A DNA stretch of 64,000 nucleotides, from contig NW_026622841.1 in assembly GCF_023065955.2 (NCBI RefSeq), positions 18,920,501 through 18,984,500 of the forward strand. The letters run 5' to 3'. Made by a program: the position numbers and the translations under genes. Source of the stretch: Ursus arctos (lineage: Eukaryota; Chordata; Mammalia; Carnivora; Ursidae). The notes beneath the pieces were generated by a model. That model ran no database searches. It was not told the origin of the DNA and worked only from the letters and a program-made list of their open reading frames with translations. Positions 35,346-48,335 of the stretch are shown piece after piece; the first letter of the stretch is position 1, and every line of letters begins with the position of its first letter.

Positions 35346-35920
35346 AAAGTTTGCAAAGCATCATGGAAGTCAGTGGCTTCCTAGGTTTCCTGCAGAGGTG
35401 GAAGTGAGGACATCCAAACAGGTAGCTTTGTTGAAGGCACAAATTATCCCATGGAAGAGGAGTGTGGGGTAGTGTACTTTAATCTGGAAACTCATCAGGA
35501 GATTTTAAGGCAGAAAGACAAAGAGCCCAAACAATATATAGGAAGAGAAAACAGCAACAGAAGCAAATAAAATATGGAAGAAATGACAGTGGAATTTGCC
35601 ATTAGTGAAATCCTAGATGACCCAAGGAGAACTGCTCAGAAGTTTCTTGTGGGTGAGCTAAGATATAAATATAAAAATAAATCTTTATCAAATCCGATTA
35701 GTAGAACTATACAGCCTAAATGCAATCTGTAAATGGGTAAAACAGCATATGATAAAATTTGTCACTAACTAAAAATAGATTAAAGAATCAAATCAGTAAA
35801 ATTTAGATCCTCAAAATTTGCTGGGAAAAATTGAACTTGAGAGAAATAATGACTATATTGTTTTGTTTGCTGTGAATATATGTATGTGTTATAGTATATC
35901 TATTTTGTTGTATTATGTAT

Positions 35921-36049
35921 GTTTTACCACAATAAAAATAATGCATTTTCTTTTAATTTTAGTATTTCAAAAATTACTTAGTTTTAACTTTTTAAAATTC
36001 TAAAATTAAAAGAAAATCCATTATTATTTTTTTTTATTGTGGTAAAAAC
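35921..36049. repeat. Long imperfect inverted repeat (hairpin-capable)
   Basis: Left arm 35921-35962 and right arm 36000-36049 are reverse complements. An exact 18-base block (CTAAAATTAAAAGAAAAT) is followed by one mismatch, a further matched CATTATT, and a T-run length difference before TTTATTGTGGTAAAA. The spacer is 37 bases and itself weakly self-complementary. The outer part of each arm is the L1 3'-end phrase 'ttttaccacaataaaa', so two L1 ends meet tail to tail. Confidence 0.9.
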
Positions 36050-36565
36050 CACATAACGTAAAATATACCATCTTTACCAGTTTTGAGTATATGGTAGTGT
36101 TAACAAACCACGTGCACATTGTTGTAAAGCAGATCTCTAGAAATTTTCATCCTGGAAAACTGAAACTGTCTGTGTATTGAATGACTCCCCTTACTGCCCC
36201 CCCAAGCCTCTGACATTCACCATTCTACTTTCTGTTTTTATGAATTTGACTACGTTAGGTATCTCATAGATATATAATAATCATGCAATATCTGTCTTTT
36301 TCTGACTGGCTTATTTCATTTAGCATAATATCCTATGAATCATTCATGTTGTAGCATATGACAGGATTTCCTTCTTTTTTAAGCCTGAATAATATTACTT
36401 TCCATGCATATATTACATTTTCTTTATCCATTCGTTCACTGATGGACATTTAGGTTGCTCCTCCCTCTTGGCTATCGTGAATGATACTGCAATGAACATG
36501 GGTGTGCAAATATCTCTTTGAGATCCTGTTACCAGTTCCTTTGGATATATACACAAAAGTGAGAA
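36020..36565 (-). mobile_element. L1 3' end, antisense
   Basis: Reverse-strand L1 phrases occur in order: 'attgtggtaaaaaccacataacg', 'ctgtctttttctgactggcttatttc', 'tccttcttttttaagcctgaataatatt', 'cattcgttcactgatggacatttaggttgc' and 'cctttggatatatacacaaaagtg'. Confidence 0.87.
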
Positions 36566-36837
36566 GGGAAAACATGTTATTATTAATTGTATTTGATTAT
36601 TAATTAATAACAGAATAATAAATATATAATTTTAAAAAGTCATAGCTAGAGTTTTATTGGAAATTGATGGAATCATTCATTATGCCTGAATAGAACACAA
36701 AGTTAGGCACTGGAACAATGAAGAACTCTAAGATAGTCTCTGCCCTTTAGAGGTTTCGAGGCTAATTGATGAAGCAATACCAACACATGAATAAATAGAT
36801 CACAATGGTTTATTTTAAAAGTAAATTAGTTCATTGT

Positions 36838-37440
36838 ATACATTGCTGGTGCAAGTAAAAATTGGTCAAACCACTTTGGAAAACTGTCTGGCAATGTCTA
36901 CTGAAACAAAAATGTGCCTACTTGTGACCCAACAATTCTAGGTATATAATAGGCCTAGGTATATACTCAAGATAATTGCATATATCTAACAAAAGACATG
37001 TACAGAATTTTCAAAGCAGCTTTACTCATATCAGTCAAAATTTGGAAAGCCTGAATTTGTGGGGTGTTGAATGGATATATACATTGTTGTATATTACTAC
37101 AATGGAATACTATACAACAATAAAAAAGAATAGCCTGCTCCTATATTCAGCTACATGGATGAATCTTACAATGTAATGATAAGTGAAAGAAGCTAGATGC
37201 ACATGGATAGAAACTGGATAATTCCAAGTTCAAGAGCAGGCAAAACTAATTTCTGGCAATACAGGTCATAGGCGTGGGTAAGGACAGTGAAGGTAAAGGT
37301 GGTAGCCTTTTGGGGTGCTGAAAATGTTCTATATCTTGAGCTGGGTGGTGGTTGCACTGGTATACGTGCATGTAAAAATTTACCAACCTTTGTAGATTTT
37401 TACTTTTTATCGTATGTGTGTTTACTGCAATTAAAAATTT
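36838..37440 (+). mobile_element. L1ME-type 3' end, sense
   Basis: It reads 'acattgctggtgcaagtaaaaattgg', 'ccactttggaaaactgtctggc', 'atactacaatggaatactatacaacaat', 'gctacatggatgaatcttac' and 'gagctgggtggtggttgcactgg', then ends 'tttactgcaattaaaaatt'. It is an old copy with no ORF. Confidence 0.85.
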
Positions 37441-38269
37441 TTTTGTTGTTGTTTTAAGTAAATGAGTTAGTTTCAGAGGAGGAAATGATGGGGAAGATCA
37501 AGAAGTCAAAGCAGACTTCAAAGGGGAAGTAAGAATCAAGCTGGATTTGATGTAAGGTAGGAGTTATTCAAGGGAACTACATGAGGGAGGTCAGTTCAAG
37601 CAGGAGAAAAGATGGGAAGAAATGCGTAGTGGCACGGATGTCCAGAAGGGTTGGCAAAGTTTGTGCTTGCCTCTCCAATAACCATCTTCTCTTCCCCCCA
37701 GTATAGAAGCCTTGTGGGTTGGGTAGGACTGGCTTCACCTTAACTCCAAGAGTGGGCTTTAACTGGTTTGAGCCTTATCAACATAATTATTTAGGATGAA
37801 TGTAACCAGTCATTACTTGGTTTGGGTCAAAAGCAAGTGTCTTCCTAGGATAGTAGAGTTAGAGTCCAGCTGAGGCTTTAGTATCAAAGCTTAGGGAGAA
37901 CAAGCAACTATCCCCTCCTGAAAGCAAACAAAAAAGTTTAGAGCTGCAGTTTCTGATGGTAGCCATTTTGGGGAACATGAGGGAGTTAGCCTGACATAGA
38001 AAGTTGGGCTGAGTTGAGAAAAATGTAGAAGATACAAAGCTGAAGCCCTAATTGATGGTGCTAGACTTTTTAGATTTGCAGGCCCATTACTGTCAACCCA
38101 GTTTGAGTGGATTTTTATGCTGCTTTGTAACCCAAATAACTTTTCTAATAACCTAGACACAATGTCTCTTGAACGATTCCTTCTAGTTTCCACAGCCATA
38201 GCACAGCCCACCTTCAGACTCACAATCACTGGTTGAAAGAAGTGCAACCGATTTCTAACCTGGTCTGTG
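37441..38269. other. Non-coding DNA, no clear element
   Basis: Moderate composition with no SINE or exon. The 118-codon reverse frame at 37891-38247 has no recognisable motif. Confidence 0.3.
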
Positions 38270-38815
38270 CCTTCCTTTTCTTCTTATCTTCATCTTCCTC
38301 CATATTGTTTCCCAAATGATCTTCTCAAGGCATACCTGATCACTGCTCCTGTGTGCATGACCGTACTGGTTCCATGCATCAGGAATAAAAGTTAATGGGT
38401 CCAAGTTTGCCAATTGAGTTTTAATACCTTAGTTCTACTCACGAACCCTAATAAGACCCTTAGTCCTTAGCCAGCCTTTGCCAGATTTAGCGCTTCAGCC
38501 CAGAATGTGCTTCTCTCTCTACCTGTTTGATAAGAATACCACTTCTCCTTCCAGATCCAGCTCTAACCTTGTCTCTTCTAAGTCTTCAGATTTCTCCTCC
38601 TGGTGATTACTCATTAGGCTATGGTCCTGTAGCAAAATTTTATGTCCTGATAGGTCTCAGCTCAGTGTGTTAGGAGTTGGGTGACTTATATGTCTGGCCT
38701 ACCCACTAGGATGGGATGCTAGGAGGTCAGGGGTCCTGTTTTTTCATCTTGAATTACTCACTGTATCTTGCCTGGCGCTCTTCATAGACGAACCGCTCAA
38801 TAAAGGTATGCCATG
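38270..38815 (+). mobile_element. L2-like relic
   Basis: It contains 'ccaaatgatcttctcaaggcatacctgatcactgctcc', 'cagcctttgccagatttagc', 'ccttccagatccagctctaacc' and the tail 'gaccgctcaataaagg'-like phrase. It is diverged and in sense orientation. Confidence 0.5.
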
Positions 38816-39479
38816 TGGTTAGTTGACTAGAGACGAAACTTCCATTAGGGAAAAACATCGAGATAAAGTTACAGAGGTAAGTGGGAGCTGTGAGGGGAGT
38901 ACAGCTTTTGAAGGATTTTAAAAACCACAGGTTAAGTATATTAAGTTCAATCAGTTTTATTGCACTTTTGAATAGGCAAAAGTTTTCCTTGTTGTTTTCT
39001 AAAATTCCTTGTATTCTTTCTACAATGTTTATTTTTTAAACCATTTATCTCTTCATTCATCTCCTTTTCTTTGGTGAGGAGTAGCTGTTGGTTTTGAAAT
39101 AATATGCAGTTTGAGAAGAGAAGAGATAGAATGAGGAGGTGATCAGCTTTCATTTCTCTTCTCCATTATGATCCCAGGGTATGCTTCATGAATAGTTTTG
39201 CAAGCAAAGCAATGAAGCCCATCTACTAAAGTGGCAGCTTTAAATATTTTTTTATAGTAACTTTGTATGCACATACTGTGCTGTATATATTCACCTGAAA
39301 CAGGCTTCTGTAAAACAACATTTTCTCTTAATTCATGCAATGCATGTTGGTATTGTCTGTGTTGTTCTATTTCACTTTGAACAAACCCTGTAAATCAATT
39401 CCGTGACCATTAAAGAGTTGAGGTCTGAAATTTGAAAACTGTGACACTAAAGAGTATATCTTATAATTGCTAGGTTACA

Positions 39480-39670
39480 GTCATTGGATGAACACTATGC
39501 CAAGTGCATCTGCTAATACTATTATATTTAATCTGTCATAATAACTTTATGACAGATTATTATACCCATGATGTGGATGAAGAAACTGAAGCTTGGGAAT
39601 ACAGCCAATTGCCAAGATCACATGGTTATTGCATAGAAGAGCTGAGACTCAGACACAGGTAGACCATGCT
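39480..39670 (-). mobile_element. MIR relic, antisense
   Basis: It contains 'tatttaatctgtcataataactttatgacagattattatacccatgatgtggatgaagaaactgaagc' followed by 'gccaagatcacatgg', the reverse MIR core. Confidence 0.75.
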
Positions 39671-40016
39671 TATAGCTCAGTGGCAGGTGCCGTGGCTTGA
39701 GGTCCTGGCCAACTGCAGAAAAGATCTGCACGTGTTGAACTTTTAAACCTGCAGCACACACAGGGGAGGATGAGACTACCAGGGTGCAGACACAACAACT
39801 TCGTTTCTCCTCTGAGGCCCTGTTCCTGCCCTATTTTCCCAATCCGTAAGTCCTTCAAAACATGACAAAACCCTTAAAATAGAACATGCAAACTATACTA
39901 GATAAAAGTTTTATGAGTAGAAGGAAAACTTCCAGAAAGCTGGCATTAAATCTTTTGAGTCCTCTGTAACAAAACTCCGTGGACACTAAGAATAAGAGAT
40001 TCTGTTTGGCTTTTTT

Positions 40017-40041
40017 TGTTTTGTTTTGTTTTGTTTTGTTA
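40017..40041. repeat. (TTTTG)5 microsatellite
   Basis: Five consecutive TTTTG-type units at the end of a T-rich patch. Confidence 0.9.
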
Positions 40042-40194
40042 TTGTTTTACCTTTCCTTTTCCAAACCCCTCAAAACATCTAAAAATAGATAAAATAAAAC
40101 TTCTGCTCTATTGTGTGCCTAGGTCCAATAAGGAAGGTTTGTTATGGTTTGTTAACCGTATGGTTTGTTAAACTTGTTAAAGCCATGACACATG

Positions 40195-40355
40195 CCGTCG
40201 AACTGTAAACAGAAGCATGGTCTGCCTGTGCCCGAATCCTAGCTCTGCCATGTAGTGGCCATGTGACTTCAGGAAATTTGTTGTACTTCCGAGCCTCAGT
40301 GTTTTCATCCATAAAACGTTATAAGAGTGAAGCAATACTATGACAGTACCTTTTA
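40195..40355 (+). mobile_element. MIR relic
   Basis: The core phrase 'cccgaatcctagctctgccatgtagtggccatgtgacttcagg ... gagcctcagtgttttcatcc' matches sense MIR. Confidence 0.75.
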
Positions 40356-40634
40356 ATGCATTCATAATAATGAAGAGACTGTTTTCATGGTTGGGTAAAT
40401 TAAAGCAGTTATCCTTTAGGGCCTGGGATTGAGGTGACAAGGGGCCCGGGGTCCTGTTTCAAATCACACTGAATAGTCACCAGCAACATTTACCAGCAAT
40501 GAAATCAAGCTGACATGAAACCATGAAACCTTAAAGAGAACCTGATTTGAAAAGTTATGAAAGCTATGCTCTTCAGTATAAAGCGTGCATCCTTAAGAAT
40601 GTAGACAGATTCTTGATCCACTTATTTAACAAAT

Positions 40635-40985
40635 AGTTACCAAATACTTAATATGTGCCAGGCATTGCATTGGGTGTGAGAAAATAGAGTGAACAAGATT
40701 CCTGTGTTACCTGCATTATGGAATCTGCGGTGTGACGGTGAAGACAGGCAATATAAAGGTAAGTATATTAACAAAAGGATCCCTATTGAGAAAGCTGCCA
40801 CTAAGGATATAAAGCTGATGTGGCAGGGAATAATAAGAGGGGTGCTTACTTTAGACAGAATGGTTAGGAAGGTTTCGAGGAAGAGGTGATGTTTAAGCTG
40901 AGCCCAGAAGGATGGTAAGAAACCAATTGCATGAGCCACCAAGAGAAAGAATCATAGCACCAGCAAATGCAAAAGGCCCTGGGTA
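40635..40985 (-). mobile_element. L2-like antisense relic
   Basis: It begins 'accaaatacttaatatgtgccaggcattgcattggg' and ends 'caccagcaaatgcaaaaggccctgggtagg', the reverse-strand L2 order. Confidence 0.6.
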
Positions 40986-41380
40986 GGTGGGACTGTGTGT
41001 CAGAAAGCTCTGGACTTCCTCCACACACACTGACTAATCCCTCCTCTTCTGTCCTGCTTTTCTGACTCAGCCTTACAGTGTATGTGGGGCTCCAGTCTGG
41101 GGTCCTTGATGGTTGTGCCCTTTTGATATATCAACCTAAAATTACACTGGGAGAGCTCTTCCTTTTCCACCTATCTTCCACAGGCCATATCTTGCTCATG
41201 GTGACTTCGCCATTCAGTCAAGCCTGTCCTTGACTTTTATATCATTCTGATTTTTTTTTTTTTTTTTTTTGCGTACGTTTTTGCCTCAGGGCCTAAAAGA
41301 AGAAATGCTGACGCAGGTAGACACTAAAAAATTATTTGCTGAATTTTTGGGTGAATTTCATTAGATCATCAAGGAGCTGA

Positions 41381-41393
41381 GTGTGTGTGTGCA

Positions 41394-41425
<32 letters not shown>

Positions 41426-41426
41426 G
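41381..41426. repeat. Interrupted (TG)n microsatellite
   Basis: TG repeats with GCATG and GCG interruptions, about 45 bp long. A T run of about 20 lies upstream at 41250-41270. Confidence 0.92.
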
Positions 41427-42795
41427 TTTTGTCTGCTTATTTATTTTAGCATGAACAAGATTCGGGGAGATCCAATTGGATGAAATTTGAAGAGGAATGG
41501 TATGGCATTCTAGACTGGCATTCAGTTACTGGAGGGCTACTTCTGCCTCTGTAACTCATTAGTGATGTGACCTTGAAATCTTGAACTAAACTTGAGGGTT
41601 TGGTCCAAGCCTCCTTCAACGTCTGTTCTATTCTATGATTCATTGTGTTTCAATATTCGCCACTCCATCCATACTCCTATGAATTAAATGTTATCTTTAG
41701 GCATCAACTTAGTTTATGCAATAATGATGCCTTACATTTCATAATAATTCATCATTTTCGAGTACTTTCATCTCTACCATCTCATTTGATTTTAACCAGT
41801 CATGTAAAGTATTTGAGACAAATTAATTTTTTTGCTTTCTGACAAGACGTGAAATTTTCTCAAGGCCACAACAGAGTAGAAAGGGGAATGACATTTGTAT
41901 ATACTGTCCTGACTATATGTGGCACAATTAATTGGACAGAATTGCTACCATGTGGAAGTAGAACAGTGTTTACACCCTAGAATAGTGGTCACCACTTATT
42001 ATTATTTTTTTAATGTTAAGAACTATTTAGAAATGCTGAACTCTACAGAATCTTTTGCTTTTCTAAATTCTGCAGTGGCAAGGATCAGAAAGGTACTCAG
42101 GTTAGCTCAGTTGGGGAAGGGGAACACCGCAGAAGTTAGCTATCTTATGGACAGGAGGCAAGGTGGCCCTCATAATAATTGGAAAAGTATCTCTACTCAT
42201 TTCTTCCTAGGACTCAAGTTGTCTGCTTTTCTCAGAACTTCCAAGATCTTTCTTATCTGAAGAACAGTTTCCTCTGCTTACTCATGGTTCTTGTTTCCCC
42301 ATAACCATGGCTCACATGGCTTGGCTTCCTGGCACCAGCCCTGGCCAGCTGACTCCAACAAGTCAGATCTATCACTCACCATAGACTACTGCCAATCTCT
42401 TCCTCTTTTAGCTCCTGTGATCCAATCAGCTAGGGCTGGTGAGACTGGGACAGGAAGGAGTCATGTGGTACCCACATCAAGTTCTACCTCTATATCAGGA
42501 TTTATGAACAGGTTTTTAAATAAGGGAGTGTGTAGATGGAACACACATCCCAAAACATGTCTGCTACGCTTCCCTTTTTATCCAAGTTTCGCAAATTCTA
42601 TTGAGTCTTCCTTTCTAAGGTGTCTTTAATCTTCACAAGTATAGCTTTGTAGATATATCTATTCTTCTGATAGTTCAGGGAAAAACAAAACAAAACAAAA
42701 ACAAAAGCAATCCACATTTGTCCCTGAATTTAAGATAGGAAGGATGGTTGCATGGTTTTTGGACTATTGGTTGTTGTTTAAAAAAAAAGTGCTAG

Positions 42796-42995
42796 GGGCA
42801 CCTGGGTATCTCAGTCAGTTAAACGTCCAAGTCTTGATTTTAGCTCAGGTCATGGTCTCAGGGTTGTGAGATTGAGCCCCGTGTCGGGCTTCATGCTGAG
42901 CAGGGAGTCTGCTGTAGATTCTCTCTCTCCTCTGTTCTTTCTCTGCTTCTCCTCCTGTTCATTCTTTCTCAGATAAATAAATAAATCTAAAGGGG
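42796..42995 (+). mobile_element. CanSINE, older subfamily, intact TSD
   Basis: The head GGGGCACCTGGGTATCTCAG, body and AAATAAATAAAT tail are complete. The duplication AAAAAAAGTGCTAG lies at 42782-42795 and 42996-43009. This is the last CanSINE before the TCF4 locus; the next is at 62274. Confidence 0.93.
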
Positions 42996-43009
42996 AAAAA
43001 AAGTGCTAG

Positions 43010-44098
43010 CAATCAGTTGTGTGCATTTAGGTCTCAGACCTGATACTATCATTTGTTTCCGGAGAGACCATTTATTCCCCTTGAGATTCAGGAGAGGGAG
43101 ACTCTTATAATCTAACTAGAAACTGGAAAGAATCTTAAAGGATTATCTTTTAGCTTCTGTATTTTACAGTAAGACATTGACCTCAAGCCTTAGGTCACGG
43201 AGCTGATTAGAGGTAGAACCAGTGGAATATTTCTCCTAAACAAATGTTTGTGAACTTTTTATTACATCATCTCAGTACAGCCCTGTAGAGGCTTACTCTG
43301 GGAATCAAAGATAATGCAGTGATAATGCAGTGAAAGTACTGTCTACGTGTAAAATTTATTTTAAGATGAGAATATGGAATGGGGAGAGAAGACAGGAATC
43401 TTCACAATGTGTGAATATACAGGAAACAAACTCTAACTGCCCTAATTCTTGTTTTCTAAAAACTTACATATGAATTAAAGATCTTGAAAATTGATCTGAA
43501 CTCTGTTACTGCCACAAAATTGCATCAGAAAATGGAGATTAGGCTGTTCCTGCTGCCAGATGGTATAGGAATGTGGTTGAATGTCGACTCTGATCTCAGA
43601 CTGCCTGGCTTCAAAGGTGGGTTCTATCACTTAATAAAGTTGTGTAATTTTAGGCAAGTTTGTGTCATTTACCAAAGTGCCCTGGGTCAAGCTACTCAAC
43701 ATTGCTTGCTTCTGATTCTCTGTATATAAAATATATAATATAAAAATATTTTTAAAATACCCTATAGAGTTATTTTCAGGATTAGAGCAGCCAACATTTG
43801 AAAAAATTCTTATAACAGTGTATGGCACACAGTAAACCCACTATGCGAGTGTATACTGGTGAAATAGAGAAATCTCCCTTTAAAACCTGTGGACTAGATT
43901 AGCAGTATCAGTTGGTTTAGCGAGGAATTAGAGATGGAAAGGGAAGTTTTCTTCTGTGGTGGCTCCATCTTTATCCCTTCAACTCATGAAATCCGTGAAG
44001 TGATCATGGTGTCACAGACCAGAAAACTGGCTAGAGAAGGCAATTGCTTGGCCAGAACTGTAAGTTGGGTCAGTAGCGGTTCATGGTAGAAACTTGAT
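43010..44098. other. Non-coding DNA with a MIR-like piece at 43560-43690
   Basis: The stretch around 43580 (actctgatctcagactgcctggcttcaaaggtgggttctatcactt) fits sense MIR. An 11-base unit GATAATGCAGT is perfectly tandemly duplicated at 43310-43331. No exon was seen. Confidence 0.45.
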
Positions 44099-44905
44099 TT
44101 GAGTCTACGACGAAATAAACGAAGTCCTCTCCGAGTTGAAGACCTTCTGGACTTACAAAGTTCTCACTCTTCCAAAGAGGGTGCTAGCAAACGATGGGGT
44201 GGGGGTGGTGGAGGCGATGAGGGTCCTCTCCTTCTTCAGGCCCACGAACTACAACTTGGTTCAGCGGCCTTCTCCCACGCAGCGCAAGCCTGGCTAAGAG
44301 GACTGGCTCCACACTGCGGAAGAATCCGGTCTCTCGCTTTCTGTTGGTGGGACCAGCGCGGCCTCTCCCCAGCCTCCCTCCAGGGCGAGCCAGGGCATCT
44401 GACTCCCCTGAGGAAATCTGTGGCGTGTAATGCCTTAATTTATTTATAAACTACACTTCTGAGTAAAAAAAAAAAAAACAAAAAAAAAAATAGGGAAGAC
44501 CACGGAAAAGGAACAAGAAGAAGCACGCAAGAGCACGGGGCCTGCGAACAGCCCCAACCTCAGTAGCCCTTATGGTTCGGCCCCACGCGCGACACCAGAC
44601 AGAGCCCAGCCACCCGCCTCCGGTCCCGGAGGAGGCGTGGCCCTCACGCGCCGCCATCTTGGGCGCCTCTCTAGGCGCTCTGTTTACTACTCTATGGCCG
44701 CTCGCTCCCGCCCCGCCCCTCCCCAGTCATTGTCTGGAGGAGCAGCCGCGGCCGCAGCGCCTTCTCTTTATAAGCCCGCAGTGCCCGGATGTGAATGGAT
44801 TACAATGTATCTTTCAGGGAAACCTATTATTATCAATGTGACTCCACGGGGGAGTCAATGGTGATGATGATGAGGAGGAGGAGGATGATGATGAGACACC
44901 TCTAA
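44099..44905 (+). promoter_or_regulatory. GC-rich island with promoter-like motif cluster upstream of TCF4
   Basis: CpG-rich sequence is interrupted by an A-rich run at 44466-44490 and is densest at 44515-44775. Motifs in a forward order are GCCGCCATCTTGG (YY1-like, reverse complement) at 44650-44662, CCCCGCCCC (GC box) at 44711-44719, a GCGGCCGC site near 44747, and CTTTATAAG (TATA-like) at 44766-44774. No downstream ORF of known identity follows. About 1.6 kb separates this from the TCF4 first exon, so an alternative TCF4 promoter is the simplest reading. Confidence 0.55.
44866..44896 (+). repeat. GAT/GAG trinucleotide run
   Basis: GAT GAT GAT (GAG)n GAT GAT GAT forms a short purine-rich tract just after the GC-rich island. 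In one frame it would read as Asp/Glu, in another as Met/Arg (36-codon frame from ATG 44795 to a stop at 44903-44905). Neither is a protein I recognise. Confidence 0.7.
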
Positions 44906-46200
44906 ACTTGGAACAAGTTTAAGACTTTATAAGAGGAGAAGAAAAAAAACCCACCAACAAGATTTGTTTGAGGAAAAATTCTAACTATCCTGTATTGATA
45001 TTTTTTTTTTATAAACAATAAGAAAAAGTTGTTGGATTTTTTTTTTATGATTTCTTTTTTGGGGGAGGGAATTTTGTTGCAGTTTTATGGTGGAAAATGC
45101 AAAAACCAGAGCCAGGTGCATAATCTTGTATTCTGTGGATATCCCTGGAGCAGAACTGAGTACCAGTTAAAATACTTTTTTGGGGGATACACATGTGAGA
45201 TACTAAGTACTTGCAGAAGATTTTTGTCTTTCTTTTTAAAGTCACTTTCCTTGGAATATTGTGAGCATATTTGTGGCCATTTAAGGTAACGTTACAATTT
45301 GCTGTCAGAGTAAACTGTTTGTAATTGAATTTAATTTTTAAAATGTCGATCCCAATGTTTTATTAAAACAAAAGGAACAACCTATTAAATAATTGCCAAT
45401 GGGAAAAAGTGTGTGCATGCATTTTGTATATGTACTTGCACATCTAGCAATTACAGGATTTCTGGAATGTGTATTTTAACACACGTTAAAATAGCGTATG
45501 TTGCATATACTGGATAAAGCACGCTTGTTATTACGAAACGATAGAATTATGAAGCTTAATTTTAATCCTAAAAAGTGATGTGAAAAAGTATGTTTTAAGA
45601 GCATGCAAGGCCTGTAATGGTAAATGTTGAATTCAAAACTTATAGTGCTGGCGAACGGGGACTTAGCGTGGCTAGGAACTCAAGTGTAAAAACAAAACAA
45701 CATCCACCCTCAAAAATTGCCTTTTTTTTTTTTTTTGGCGAAGTTTGCAGCTATACTAATCTGTGACTTAAAAGGGAGGGGAAAGAAAGTATGCAATTTA
45801 GGTTTCGCCCCCAATGCAAAACTACCGAAATGAAAATCTCCCCAGCAAAATGTGGCTTGGTTTATATATGGAAAAGAAAAATATTGTTCCTCTTGGCAAA
45901 GTCTTTTTGCATCACGTGTATTTGCAGCCTAGTATAAACTTGCTTTGCTGTGTGTGGATGTGTGAGTGAGAGGGAACGAGAGTCAGAGAAAGAAAGAAGT
46001 GAGGGGATGTAAACTCGAATAAATTTCAAAGTGCCTCCGATGGATGAAACGGGCAAAAACTGAACTGTTCAGGCTTCAGATTGTAACTGACGATCTGAGG
46101 GAAAATGAGGTGCTCGATGAATTTTCGTTTGTATTTTTTTGCGAGGCGGGGGAGGTGTTGAGATTTTTTTTCTGGGGGGGGGGTGCATCCCAGCCAGCCC
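44906..46200. other. AT-rich DNA between the two GC-rich islands
   Basis: No mobile element was recognised. T runs occur at 45001-45010 and 45722-45736, and a perfect 9-bp-arm palindrome (TATTTTAAC-acac-GTTAAAATA) at 45472-45493. The lack of repeats next to a promoter is typical of developmental regulator loci. Confidence 0.4.
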
Positions 46201-46378
46201 GACCCGGGCGAGCCGCGTCTCCCCGCCGGAGCCCCCCCACCCATTTCTTTGCTGAACTTGCAATTCCGTGCGCCTCGGCGTGTTTCCCCCTCCCCCCTTC
46301 CCTCGTCCCCTCCCCTCCCCGGAGAAGAGAGTTGGTGTTAAGAGTCAGGGATCTTGGCTGTGTGTCTGCGGATCTGTA

Positions 46379-46380
<2 letters not shown>

Positions 46381-46414
<34 letters not shown>
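46381..46414 (+). repeat. TCF4: (GGC)11 tract in the TCF4 5' leader
   Basis: About eleven uninterrupted GGC/CGG triplets lie within the leader exon, followed by GGGGAAGGAGCAGG. Such tracts can be length-variable and form G-rich secondary structure that affects translation. In one forward frame the tract would read as poly-alanine, but that frame is not known to be used. Confidence 0.9.
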
Positions 46415-46415
<1 letters not shown>

Positions 46416-46481
46416 GGAAGGAGCAGGAGCGGGCGCGGGCGCAGGAGGAGGAGGTGGTGGTGGTGGAGGCAGTGGTTAGAC

Positions 46482-47537
<1,056 letters not shown>

Positions 47538-48335
47538 TAACAACAGCTGTGAAAAAAAAAAAAACAAAACAAAAAACCCAAACACTTCAGCTAGAAACCA
47601 ATAGTAGTCTAAAGGACAAGAATAATTTTTAATTGGCTGAATCCTTGGCAAACATGAAGGTCTTTTTGATAAGTTTTTAACTACAATTTTTGGGTGTGAT
47701 GGACGATTCAGGCTTTTTTTTTTTTTTTCCTTTTTTCCCCCCCAGAGTGTAATTACTTGCCTTGAATTCCCTACCCACCGGATCTCCAAAATAGTGGAAT
47801 CTCACCCCAAATGAAAGGACAGACAACCCTAAAACTTGGCCTTATCTGAACGTGAGAGTACTCATACTTTGCGCACTACTCGTTTTATTTTATTTTATTT
47901 TATTTTTTTGGAAATGGAAAAGAGAAAATAGGAGACCCAGTTGTCTCTTAAAGTTTTAAATTGATGATGCTCTGGGTTCGTAGGACCTGTAGTCCTGTTA
48001 GTTACATCTTTTCCTAGGATTCTGAAAAGTCGTAGATGTGTGCTGAGCATCCTACATTCTTTAGAATCCTTTAGACTGTTTTGGTAAATTTACAGTCGTG
48101 AGATCAGCACAAAGCAAAACTTACACACTTGTGGAGTTTTACGGCTGTAGTTGGTCCCTCTCCATCCCTTTGCTTCCCTTTCCCAAACCAAGTCCCAGAC
48201 CTGCCAGGGTAATTCATTCATTTTTGATGCCAGATGAGTTTGGTGTAAGATGCATTTGCAAAGCAAAATAAAAAGAATCCACAAAACACACAAATAAAAT
48301 CCAAACCGCCTTCTAAGTGGGGCTCTTTCATGTTG

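Noticed and set aside
44836..44933. Acidic Asp/Glu-rich frame (GVNGDDDEEEE type) as an exon
   Set aside because: The frame has a TGA (44839-44841) shortly upstream and no ATG after it, nor a clear splice acceptor that would open it.
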